Shown here in pieces: positions 1-11,148 of a stretch of DNA of 64,000 nucleotides. A model generated the notes under the pieces. That model saw only the letters and a list, made by a program, of their open reading frames with translations, did no database searches and was not told where the DNA came from. A program made the position numbers and the translations under genes. Origin of the DNA: Hofstenia miamia (lineage: Eukaryota; Xenacoelomorpha; Acoela); assembly GCA_004352715.1 (NCBI GenBank), contig SCFE01000049.1, forward strand, positions 1,377,666 through 1,441,665, given 5' to 3'. Every line of letters starts with the position of its first letter. Positions within the stretch are counted from its first letter, which is position 1.

Positions 1-2
1 AA

Positions 3-525
3 CCCTGGGGGACCAATGGGGTCATATATGACCCCACCATTTTAGAGCATCGCTGTGGTTTATCTATTGTGAGACAGAAAATATCGTTTCCGCAGCCCAA
101 AGTCCCACATATAACCCGTAAAACTGCGGAGGTCTGGTGCCAAGATTGTGCAACACATTTACATAATTGCATCACAAAGATGGCGGATTTTGTGAATGAG
201 CATATTGTTGCCAAGTCGTGGTTTTTAAATTGATTATGTGCTTTTTATAGCAGAGTTAGAAAAATTTTAAAGTATTACAATAAATGTTTTTTGCCTCGTA
301 AGTATTTAAAAGCTGTTTTTGTTTGATTTTACTATAAGTAAGTTTACTATATGTAATGAACTACCAAACAAAAGGCCCATCGGGTCATATATTACCCAAG
401 GCCAAATTTGTAACAAATTAGCCAAAAATTGCAACTCTCACGTTTTTGCAATTATCTGATCAATTGTAACTGCGTGTGAGCAAAAAGTTTTTTAGCTACT
501 GCTTGACGTTTTGGGTCCCACAAGG
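3..525 (+). mobile_element. piggyBac-like transposon, 3' end with transposase C-terminal remnant
   Basis: An open frame runs from position 3 to the stop at 231-233. It includes a Cys-containing tail (VWCQDCATHLHNC) of the kind found in the Cys-rich C-terminus of piggyBac transposases. The element appears to end at 525, directly before TTAA (526-529), the piggyBac target site. Read inward, the terminus is CCTTGTGGGACCCAAAACG, a plausible piggyBac terminal repeat. The open frame contains an 18-base perfect palindrome at 19-36. The 5' part is outside the window, so the family call rests on the tail and the TTAA end. From 530 to the gap at 1118 I see no gene. Confidence 0.5.
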
Positions 526-1117
526 TTAAACAAAATATGTATATAGGGAAACTTCAATTTCAGTAAAGTGTAAATGGACATTGAGACAGATTTTCTTCAT
601 TGACTATGAAAAACATTTTAGATTTGTCTTTCTGTCAGAAGTTCTCTCCAGGTATTGATTTTGCTACATAAATCAGCGGAAATGCATTAGATCGTGTACT
701 TGGTAATGCTAAAATTACAAACACACGTTTGATACTCTCATCAACTGATTCGATTATAAAATCTAAGATTACACATAATCTCTTTCTTAAACTAGCGCAT
801 CTGTTCTCAAAACGCCCCTACCAACATACAACCAATTAAACCGTTCTTATTTCTTTTACACCAATTTTTTAAACATCTTGGAAGCAATAGTCAAACTTAT
901 TTCTAATGTTAAACATCCTGGTATTCTTCTCTTGGTCTTACCACATTGATGTCACTGACCAATACAGAATACTATTTTCCTTCATTCATTCAACAACGAC
1001 ATCCTTATAATACTTCCATCAAAAGTAAACGTCAGCTATTAATCCATTTTCAATTCTACTGGTATTTCGAAATTAAATCAATATGAACAAATTGATCATT
1101 TTTGCCTCCCTTCCTTG

Positions 1118-2117
1118 NNNNNNNNNNNNNNNNNNNNNNNNNNNNNNNNNNNNNNNNNNNNNNNNNNNNNNNNNNNNNNNNNNNNNNNNNNNNNNNNNNN
1201 NNNNNNNNNNNNNNNNNNNNNNNNNNNNNNNNNNNNNNNNNNNNNNNNNNNNNNNNNNNNNNNNNNNNNNNNNNNNNNNNNNNNNNNNNNNNNNNNNNNN
1301 NNNNNNNNNNNNNNNNNNNNNNNNNNNNNNNNNNNNNNNNNNNNNNNNNNNNNNNNNNNNNNNNNNNNNNNNNNNNNNNNNNNNNNNNNNNNNNNNNNNN
1401 NNNNNNNNNNNNNNNNNNNNNNNNNNNNNNNNNNNNNNNNNNNNNNNNNNNNNNNNNNNNNNNNNNNNNNNNNNNNNNNNNNNNNNNNNNNNNNNNNNNN
1501 NNNNNNNNNNNNNNNNNNNNNNNNNNNNNNNNNNNNNNNNNNNNNNNNNNNNNNNNNNNNNNNNNNNNNNNNNNNNNNNNNNNNNNNNNNNNNNNNNNNN
1601 NNNNNNNNNNNNNNNNNNNNNNNNNNNNNNNNNNNNNNNNNNNNNNNNNNNNNNNNNNNNNNNNNNNNNNNNNNNNNNNNNNNNNNNNNNNNNNNNNNNN
1701 NNNNNNNNNNNNNNNNNNNNNNNNNNNNNNNNNNNNNNNNNNNNNNNNNNNNNNNNNNNNNNNNNNNNNNNNNNNNNNNNNNNNNNNNNNNNNNNNNNNN
1801 NNNNNNNNNNNNNNNNNNNNNNNNNNNNNNNNNNNNNNNNNNNNNNNNNNNNNNNNNNNNNNNNNNNNNNNNNNNNNNNNNNNNNNNNNNNNNNNNNNNN
1901 NNNNNNNNNNNNNNNNNNNNNNNNNNNNNNNNNNNNNNNNNNNNNNNNNNNNNNNNNNNNNNNNNNNNNNNNNNNNNNNNNNNNNNNNNNNNNNNNNNNN
2001 NNNNNNNNNNNNNNNNNNNNNNNNNNNNNNNNNNNNNNNNNNNNNNNNNNNNNNNNNNNNNNNNNNNNNNNNNNNNNNNNNNNNNNNNNNNNNNNNNNNN
2101 NNNNNNNNNNNNNNNNN
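1118..2117. other. Assembly gap, 1000 N
   Basis: This is exactly 1000 Ns, the conventional size for a gap of unknown length. Open frames spanning it are artefacts. Confidence 0.99.
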
Positions 2118-3790
2118 ATATCTAAAGAACTGGATTAGACTTTATAATATTCCAAATAGGCATCCTATAAGGCCTTGAAGAAACCGTCCATGACGCATTC
2201 AGTTTGTCTTTATATAGTTTTAGTTAACAATCACCTCAGCAATCTAAATTCCGGCAGCTACTGACCTAAATATGTCTGCGGTGGCTGTTCAGCCGGCCGG
2301 TGCCAAGCTCTATGAGTTTTCATAAATATACGTGTAATTTAATGGTATTGTTGTTCTACTTAATGATATGAGATTGAAATTTTGCTAAAACTGTTGGTGG
2401 GTATTTGTCAATCTACATGAAGGAGAGAACCATCTGTGCTTGAGCAAAAAAGCTATCCTGCCTTATTGAAATTTGCATTTCGTTTGTCCTGTCCTGATTT
2501 AACTGTATTAACTGACATATTTCAGCCGTCGTAACTTCTCAATTTCTTATATAAAATTTCTTCGTAAGTCGATCAGCAGTTTTTTATAATCACCCGCACG
2601 CAATCTGGAAACTATCAATAAGCAAGATGATCTCATCAATTAGTTTATGAACATGAAATTACAAAATGTGATGCTACGTTAAAATTATATGTTGCTTTCT
2701 TATATTTCCCTAAGCAACGCTTCCCTGTAAAAGATTTTGGTCGCAGTGTCAACTCATATTGATCCATTTGTAAGGAAAACTAAATACATGTATGTATTGA
2801 ATATAAACTAAAATAGTTAATCGACGAAACCCGTTTCAAAACGGAGCTAGCATAAAATACTATTTGTGTCACCTAACCATAGCCATAGCTAGCCAAGGCT
2901 ACAATTACAATTAAATGTCAATGATTTTATGAGAGTTTATTTAACCATACCCTTTTCGGAATTTTTAGTTCCTTAGAAGCTCCAGATGGAGAGCATATTG
3001 CTGCAGTTCTATCGCTTTTGATAGGATTAAACCATCGATATCAACATAATTTATCTCTTCAAATGCAATTTACTTTATTTTAGCTAAAATTTAGCAAGAT
3101 TCATCTTTTCAAGAGAGGATACTTTATTTTCAATAGAATCAATAATTTTTTTAATCTTACAATTGACTTACAATTGATAAAAAAATATCTATATTTTTAG
3201 CATCAACACAAAAGTACACAATAATGGCATATGTTTGGGATAATGAGAAATAACTTGAAAAAATTCCATATAAAAGCGTTCAATTCAAAGAGTTTATCAG
3301 AATGTGAAATTGAGTTTTTACATGTGAAACAAATGGCTAATTAGCTTAAATAAACTCCTTGCTAGGAAAGAAATAATGCAATTGTATGCGATATATGAAT
3401 GGATTTCAGAAATAAATTTTGAATGGAATTTTTAAAATGTTTAAAATTCCTACACCTAAATTTTTTTATTGCATTTTCAAGTTTATTGTGAATATACATT
3501 GAGTTTGTATTATAATGTGCTATAATAACTGTAGTTTCACATACAAAGGCAAAATAATTTTTCCTCATTTATATTTATATGTTCTTCTTGGGTTAGACAT
3601 TTTTCAAAAATGCATATTTTAGGTTTAAACTTCTGCTAATTCATTTCAAAGGAAGATTGAATCCAGATACAAACAAACTTGCAAGAACACTTTTTAATAA
3701 GTTAGAATACTATGGAACTTTAGGCAATGTGAGTTATTTGACCACTTTTTAATATTTTAGTAGCATGAATTTATATATATATATATATAT
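2118..3790. other. No recognisable gene; AT-rich sequence
   Basis: Nothing here is supported as a gene. The only GC-richer patch is 2272-2325 on the plus strand, a short open frame that reads MSAVAVQPAGAKLYEFS before a stop. It could be a first-exon remnant, but I see no convincing donor or partner exon. The stretch ends in a TA repeat that runs into the next gap. Confidence 0.5.
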
Positions 3791-4790
3791 NNNNNNNNNN
3801 NNNNNNNNNNNNNNNNNNNNNNNNNNNNNNNNNNNNNNNNNNNNNNNNNNNNNNNNNNNNNNNNNNNNNNNNNNNNNNNNNNNNNNNNNNNNNNNNNNNN
3901 NNNNNNNNNNNNNNNNNNNNNNNNNNNNNNNNNNNNNNNNNNNNNNNNNNNNNNNNNNNNNNNNNNNNNNNNNNNNNNNNNNNNNNNNNNNNNNNNNNNN
4001 NNNNNNNNNNNNNNNNNNNNNNNNNNNNNNNNNNNNNNNNNNNNNNNNNNNNNNNNNNNNNNNNNNNNNNNNNNNNNNNNNNNNNNNNNNNNNNNNNNNN
4101 NNNNNNNNNNNNNNNNNNNNNNNNNNNNNNNNNNNNNNNNNNNNNNNNNNNNNNNNNNNNNNNNNNNNNNNNNNNNNNNNNNNNNNNNNNNNNNNNNNNN
4201 NNNNNNNNNNNNNNNNNNNNNNNNNNNNNNNNNNNNNNNNNNNNNNNNNNNNNNNNNNNNNNNNNNNNNNNNNNNNNNNNNNNNNNNNNNNNNNNNNNNN
4301 NNNNNNNNNNNNNNNNNNNNNNNNNNNNNNNNNNNNNNNNNNNNNNNNNNNNNNNNNNNNNNNNNNNNNNNNNNNNNNNNNNNNNNNNNNNNNNNNNNNN
4401 NNNNNNNNNNNNNNNNNNNNNNNNNNNNNNNNNNNNNNNNNNNNNNNNNNNNNNNNNNNNNNNNNNNNNNNNNNNNNNNNNNNNNNNNNNNNNNNNNNNN
4501 NNNNNNNNNNNNNNNNNNNNNNNNNNNNNNNNNNNNNNNNNNNNNNNNNNNNNNNNNNNNNNNNNNNNNNNNNNNNNNNNNNNNNNNNNNNNNNNNNNNN
4601 NNNNNNNNNNNNNNNNNNNNNNNNNNNNNNNNNNNNNNNNNNNNNNNNNNNNNNNNNNNNNNNNNNNNNNNNNNNNNNNNNNNNNNNNNNNNNNNNNNNN
4701 NNNNNNNNNNNNNNNNNNNNNNNNNNNNNNNNNNNNNNNNNNNNNNNNNNNNNNNNNNNNNNNNNNNNNNNNNNNNNNNNNNNNNNNNNN
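3791..4790. other. Assembly gap, 1000 N, flanked by a TA repeat
   Basis: Exactly 1000 Ns preceded by (TA)n at about 3773-3790. Confidence 0.99.
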
Positions 4791-5215
4791 GTTTCATTCT
4801 TTTAACCCATGCTGCCTGCTCAAGCTCTAATATACCATTCTTCCAACCTTGTCATGCTTTAATTTATGCTCGCTCTGTGCCCAACTTCTTAGACACTTCT
4901 ATCAGATGATCTATTGTCTCCGCTTCTTTCTTACATAGCCTACACTTATCACTTACTTCTACTCTTCTGTCTATATGCTTCTTCACCCAGTTCGTTCTTA
5001 TTGCTTACTCCTGTGCTGCCATTATCAGTGCTTCTGTTTCTCTTTTTAGTCCTGCCTTCTTTAACCACTTGTTGCTTTCTTCTTGGTAACATTTTTCTGT
5101 GTTCCTCCAGTAATCTCCATGCATTGTCTTCTGCCTATACCTTTTTTGTCTCTGATTCCATCCTACTCTGGTATGCTGTCTTTCCTTCACTCTCAGTTCT
5201 TATCTTCCTTAACTC
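4791..5215 (-). mobile_element. LINE-type reverse transcriptase C-terminal fragment (pseudogene)
   Basis: The minus-strand translation shows the conserved C-terminal segment of many animal LINE polyproteins. It has a WLKKAGLKRETEALIMAAQE block, then RTNWVKKHIDRR, then a CRLCKKEAETIDHL zinc-knuckle-like motif. A stop codon falls right after AAQE, where relatives normally carry Gln (CAA to TAA), and another stop ends the frame near 4857, so the copy is dead. Its 3' side runs into the gap at 4790. The plus-strand frame over the same bases is a shadow. Confidence 0.8.
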
Positions 5216-5269
5216 CTTAGTGACCTCCAGTATTGACCTTATGGGTTGTGCTTCTACATAATCCTTTAG

Positions 5270-5864
5270 GCCTATTATTATTATTATTAATTAGAGAATT
5301 TTATTTAAACAAGCACTTATCTTATAAATATAAATTGAGCGACATGTATTACAAGGGCAGACGATATAATACTTAGAAAGATCTTCAGTGGTATAATTCT
5401 ATTTGAAAACGTTCAAAAAAGTCTTTTAAATTGCGATTTACATCTTTTGGTGGACTAAGAAAATTAATAAAGGTTTTCAAATGAATGAAATTTGCTAGTA
5501 GAGCCACTCGGTTGAAAAAATATTTAAATGTCTTCAATTTTCTACAAATTTTGCTTTCAAGGATAATGTGATTTGAACTTGTTAAATTTGAACGACGTAT
5601 AGTCTTAAATTATACAAAGTTATAGATTTTAAAATCAAATTTATAGTTTAAGAGCTTTTTAAAAAGAAAAAGATCAAAAAGTTGAAGTTTAAAAGAGATA
5701 GGCAAAATATTTAATAGAATTAAACAAGACTTGTAATTTTCTTTTCTTCTCTGAATTTTTTCTAAACGATTTATATCACTTTTTTTATTAAAACAAGCAT
5801 TTTGTAGTTCCATTGAACTCAAATATTTAGCCCCCAAAGTTTTTCTGGCTGTGCCACTGTACAT
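5270..5864 (-). mobile_element. LINE 3' end with TAA-type tail
   Basis: Minus-strand frames match the LINE pattern that recurs at 36826-37345 and 55060-55640. The order is INRLEKIQRRKENYKSCL, then LNILPISFKLQLFDLFLFKK, then FNRVALLANFIHLKT, then a Cys-rich end (CPCNTCRS). Frameshifts separate the blocks. The 3' end has a TAA/AAT microsatellite (about 5272-5293), the usual tail of such elements. Part of this copy is repeated at 6504-6730 within the tandem duplication. Confidence 0.7.
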
Positions 5865-7341
5865 GAATTATCTTTAAATTGCTACAATGACTTAAAATCA
5901 TTTTTAACTAAGCGTCCTCAATACTAGACGACTTTACAAAAGTTTTCCACTTAAATTTAGTAACTTTTAAAAATAAGAACCACTTGCTTTTCAATATGTT
6001 AAAGAAAAACCTATCAATCCTTGCTATTAATCAAATATGGTATTAAGCTACATGGTCTTAGGTACCAACATCGTGTTGGTACCTCTCAAATTTCTGGATG
6101 TTATGAATACAAGAAGTGCATCAGGTCAAGAAATTCTATATCTCTCTCTGTCTATTCTCTTTGTTTATCAATATAATAATTCTAGACCTAACTACCCAAA
6201 CCCCTTCCCCACTCTTAGCACAAACCCAAACCATAACTCTAACCCTAACTTGTGCCAACCTGCATCTTAGTCTTAACCCTAACCCAAACCATACCCCAAA
6301 CAATATGTAGAAGAGATATGCAAATTTTTTATTAATATTAATAAGTTTCAATATGAATTATAAAATAATTAATTACCCTACTATTAGCATGTTAATTAGA
6401 GGTTCAACCGTCGGGCTTTTGTTTGTTTACAAAGCAATTATAGGATTTGAGAATGTTATTCAATCAAAACAGCGTCTTTTCTCACATCTTTGCACATAGT
6501 TAATTTAAGAGCTTTTTAAAAAGAAAAAGATCAAAAAGTTGAAGTTTAAAAGAGATAGGCAAAATATTTAATAGAATTAAACGATGCTTGTAATTTGCTT
6601 TTCTTCTTTGAAATTTTTCTAAACGATTTACATCACTTTTTTATTAAAACAAGCATTTTGTAGTTCCATTGAACTCAAATATTTAGCCCCCCAAAGTTTT
6701 TCTGGCTGTGCCACTGTACATGAATTATCTTTAAACTGCTACAATGACTTAAAATCATTTTTAACTAAGCGTCCTCAATACTAGACGACTTTACAGAAGT
6801 TTTCCACTTAAATTTAGTAACTTTTAAAAATAAGAACCACTTGCTTTTCAATATGTTAAAGAAAAACCTATCAATCCTTGCTATTAATCAAATATGGTAT
6901 TAAGGTAAATGGTTTCAGTATGACCAACATCGTGTTGGTACCTCTCAAATTTCTGGATGTTATGAATACAAGAAGTGCATCAGGTCAAGAAATTCTATAT
7001 CTCTCTCTGTCTATTCTCTTTGTTTATCAATATAATAATTCTAGACCTAACTACCCAAACCCCTTCCCCACTCTTAGCACAAACCCAAACCATAACTCTA
7101 ACCCTAACTTGTGCCAACCAGCATCTTAGTCTTAACCTTAATCCAAACCATACCCCAAACAATATGTAAAAGAGATATGCAAATTTTTTATTAATATTAA
7201 TAAGTTTCAATATGAATTATAAAATAATTAATTACACTACTATTAGCATGTTAATTAGAGGTTCAACCGTTGGGTTTTTGTTTGTTTACAAAGCAATTAT
7301 AGGATTTGACAATGTTATTCAATCAAAACAGCGTCTTTTCT
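5647..7341. repeat. Tandem duplication, two units of about 857 bases
   Basis: Sequence from 5647 recurs from 6504 at a constant offset of 857, differing by only a few percent by eye. Each unit holds part of the LINE fragment, a region with the short open frame containing NIVLVPLKFLDVMN, and a degenerate telomere-like CCCTAA-rich patch (about 6228-6300 and 7085-7160). Copy 1 ends in a different sequence (about 6481-6503) from copy 2 (after about 7335). The parallel open frames are duplicated noncoding sequence, not genes. Confidence 0.85.
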
Positions 7342-7439
7342 TTATATAAATTAGAATGAATGTGTTTTCATAGAACAGCTCTGTCTTTATGAATAACATA
7401 GTATAATGTTAGGTGGAGTACTCCACGGTTTGGGGTAAG

Positions 7440-9999
7440 ATTACTGTTATGGTAGAATATAGCTAAAAGTTAGAGTTATATTTTGGGTTAGGGTTGTGAT
7501 TAGGGGTTTGGTTAGAGTAGGTTTATAGTTAATGTCATAGATTGGGATATGGTTTGTGACTCAGTTTATAAAAATTATGTTGATAAATTAGCTTATTTTT
7601 CCAAAATTAAATTTTTTTTAAATAAAACCTTCATTAAAAATTACAAAATCATTGATGACAAGGGAAATACAAATTTTCATTCTAAAATTTCTCATTTTAC
7701 ATTTACAAAAAGCGTCAACAATTATTGCTTTGCGTTCCCATTTTCTAGTATTCCTTCGTACTAATGTGCATACGTTGACAAAATAAATATATAGATGCAT
7801 ATAATTTGATAAAGCAAAATTATTTTTTAAAATTGAATCTCGTACAATGTATGTTTACCCTAACGCCTGTAACGCCTTCAAAGGTATAATTTTTTAAAGC
7901 TCGATTATGCTTCTAAAATATACCGATATTCACTAAATTAATAAATATAATCTACTAAAATTTTTTGCAAAGCTAAAATATAAATTTTAGTAATCCAACA
8001 TAACTTCATTTCCCCCATATTACTATTTAGCATTACATTTAAGATTTTTGGACAAGTTGCTTTTGGTAATTTAAGAGATTTCAATGTATGTCTTCATTTT
8101 ATCGCAACTACTTTTGTTGCAGACCCATCTTTAAAAAATAACTTTAAAGGTATGGTTGTTGACTTAGGGTTAAATTAGGCTTAATTTTGGGTTAGGGTTG
8201 TGATTAGGGATGTGGTTAGAGCTAGGTTTATAGTTAATGTCGTAGATTGGGATATGGTTTGGGTTAAGTTTGGGACTCAGTCTCTAAAAATTATGTTGAT
8301 AAATTAGCTTATTTTTCCAAAATTAAATTTTTTTAACTAAAACCTTCATTAAAAATTAAAAATCATTGATGACAAGGGAAATACAAATATTTTGGAAATA
8401 CAAACATTTCTGCTTAAGTTGTTTTAATGACATATTTGTCTCAATTTTCGTTTAAAAATTTCTCATTTTACATTTACAAAAAGCGTTATTCCCATTTTTC
8501 TAGGATTCCTTCATACTAAGATGCATATGTTGACAAAATAAATATATAGATGCATATAATTTGGTAAAGCAAAATATTTTTATAATTGAATCTGTACAAT
8601 ATATGTTTACCCTAACGCCTGTAACGCCATCAAAGGTATAATTTTTTAAAGCTCGATTATGCTTCTAAAATATAGCGATATTCACTAAATTAATAAATAT
8701 AGTCTACTAAAAATTTTTTGCAAAACTAAAATATAAATTTTATTAATCTAACAGCAATTTTTTCCACCATATTACTATTTAGCATTACATTTAAGATTTT
8801 TGGACAAGTTGCTTGTGGTAATTAAAGAGATTTCAATGTATGTCTTCATTTTATCGCAACTACTTTTGTTGCAGACCCATCTTTAAAAAATAACTTTAAA
8901 GGTATGGTTGTTGACTTAGGGTTAAATTAGGCTTCATAATAAAAGATAAAATTCTAATTATAATCCAGTAACATTTTAGTTTAAGAATGTATTTTTTCTG
9001 GAAATTTAACTTTTTTCTCTTCTGTCTTATTCCGTGTAAACAATTATAGTATAATAATTGTTTTTATAATTTTAGTAAAAATGTTTAACTGGGCATTTAT
9101 AACACTTAATTATATTGAAAAACATGAGTCCATAACGCAATTAAGATCATCATATGATATCTTGGCACCGAGTTACTTTATTCAGTATTAATCTTTATCT
9201 ATGATCACAAATTTATCCATGAATTAAGTTCATTAAGTTTTCTTAATAATTACATCAAAAGCAATAAAAGAAGTAAAACACTTTTTAGCCATAATTGAAT
9301 CTGTACAATATATGTTTACCCTAACGCCTGTAACGCCATCAAAGGTATAATTTTTTAAAGCTCGATTATGCTTCTAAAATATAGCGATATTCACTAAATT
9401 AATAAATATAGTCTACTAAAAATTTTTTGCAAAACTAAAATATAAATTTTATTAATCTAACAGCAATTTTTTCCACCATATTACTATTTAGCATTACATT
9501 TAAGATTTTTGGACAAGTTGCTTGTGGTAATTAAAGAGATTTCAATGTATGTCTTCATTTTATCGCAACTACTTTTGTTGCAGACCCATCTTTAAAAAAT
9601 AACTTTAAAGGTATGGTTGTTGACTTAGGGTTAAATTAGGCTTCATAATAAAAGATAAAATTCTAATTATAATCCAGTAACATTTTAGTTTAAGAATGTA
9701 TTTTTTCTGGAAATTTAACTTTTTTCTCTTCTGTCTTATTCCGTGTAAACAATTATAGTATAATAATTGTTTTTATAATTTTAGTAAAAATGTTTAACTG
9801 GGCATTTATAACACTTAATTATATTGAAAAACATGAGTCCATAACGCAATTAAGATCATCATATGATATCTTGGCACCGAGTTACTTTATTCAGTATTAA
9901 TCTTTATCTATGATCACAAATTTATCCATGAATTAAGTTCATTAAGTTTTCTTAATAATTACATCAAAAGCAATAAAAGAAGTAAAACACTTTTTAGCA
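7440..9999. repeat. Tandem repeat, about 709-750 base units, last two identical by eye
   Basis: A shared landmark (TTTACCCTAACGCCTG) recurs near 7854, 8607 and 9316. The first two units are diverged. They begin with a GGGTTAGGGTTGTGATTAGG-like stretch (about 7483 and 8190). The segments 8582-9290 and 9291-9999 are offset by 709 bases and I found no difference between them. The array runs into a LINE fragment at about 10003. I see no gene in it. Confidence 0.85.
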
Positions 10000-10002
10000 T
10001 CA

Positions 10003-10170
10003 ATAATCGTCAAGATTCATTTTATTTTAAATGTTCAATATTATGGAATGATTTAAGTATTGATATAAAATGTGAGAAAAACTATAAACACTTCAAGAAA
10101 ACAATTTTTAATAGGCAAACCTTACTGGGCATAGATAATAAACTCAATGCGTGGTCTAATTACTTTTAAA
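10003..10170 (+). mobile_element. LINE C-terminal fragment
   Basis: The plus-strand translation reads CSILWNDLSIDIKCEKNYKH then FKKTIFNRQTLL before a stop. This matches the WN.LP..I....S...FKK..K..L ending typical of animal LINE polyproteins. It is a short fragment abutting the tandem repeat. Confidence 0.6.
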
Positions 10171-10199
10171 ACTGCCCTTTAAACTCCTCAGGCCTGAGA

Positions 10200-10711
10200 T
10201 CGAAATAATTTATTTTTTTATTCAGTCAGCCTTAATTGCCATGGATGGGGGAAAATAAAACATGGTAGTTTACAAAAATTAGGAACTTTTTAGTTTCAGC
10301 CTGACTTTTTTTGTATCATATATGATACATTTCAGCCTGAAGTTGCACTATAAACGAAATAAAGAAGTTCAAAAAAACATTCAATGTGTCTCAAAACATG
10401 TAAAAATACAATTCATTCAAATAAAAATAATTAAAAATTTTGTCTATTTGTGAAAATCTCGAAAACAAAAAAATTCTTTTGGAATGTAATATTGTAATTA
10501 GTTTTTACTCAGGAAGAAATTCAGCACCCTGCTGATTAACCAGAGTCATGGTTTTAGCACGCTTATTTTGGATTAAAACTATTGCTGCATGATAAATAAT
10601 TACTACCCATAGAAATATAATATCACATTTCAGATGAAAAATAAGCAAACCAATAAGCACAGGGCCACTTTATAAATGTATCACATATGATACGTTTTGT
10701 CTCTGGAGGTT
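10200..10711. mobile_element. Possible non-autonomous piggyBac-type element end
   Basis: Reverse reading from TTAA (about 10712-10715) gives CCTCCAGAGACAAAACGTATC, resembling the terminus at position 525. Two near-identical palindromic motifs, GTATCATATATGATAC (10313-10328) and GTATCACATATGATAC (10678-10693), lie inside. I could not find a convincing left end, so the boundary is uncertain. Confidence 0.3.
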
Positions 10712-11148
10712 AATTAATATTGCATATTTAAATAGTTTTTAAATATTTTTGTTATGTGTTAGTTTATAGTTTTTATATACATTTAAGCAATAAATTTGCT
10801 TTTAGCTAATATAATTAACAGCGTGTCATAATTCAAGAAAGGACAGTATATAAAAATCTTCAACATACATTTGTCGGTATCAAAACATTATCGCGCAATA
10901 GATTTTCATTACATTAACTGATATTGTAAATGAACAATTTAACATGCTCCAAAAATCGTTTGAGGGGAATTTTTTTTTCTTTCTAGTAATATATACATGG
11001 TTTAAGGAGCATTCAGGAGAGAATCTTTAAATGTATATTGCTTGATGTATGCAAAAAAGATGTTCCAGTGATCACGCACCCTAACTAGTAATAAATCTAG
11101 GAGATTCTCGTCTGAACTACTTTAGAAGAATAGAATCCAAACACTCAC

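Noticed and set aside
1083-2178. Open frames of over 330 codons across 1118-2117, and similar ones at 3757-4805, 12681-13651 and 62818-63937
   Set aside because: They consist almost entirely of N-encoded unknown residues; only a few real codons at the edges.
2272-2325. Short GC-rich frame MSAVAVQPAGAKLYEFS
   Set aside because: Too short, no partner exon and no recognised family.
6037-7210. Pairs of similar open frames in both strands
   Set aside because: They are copies of the same noncoding sequence in a tandem duplication; no domain and no codon-level conservation.
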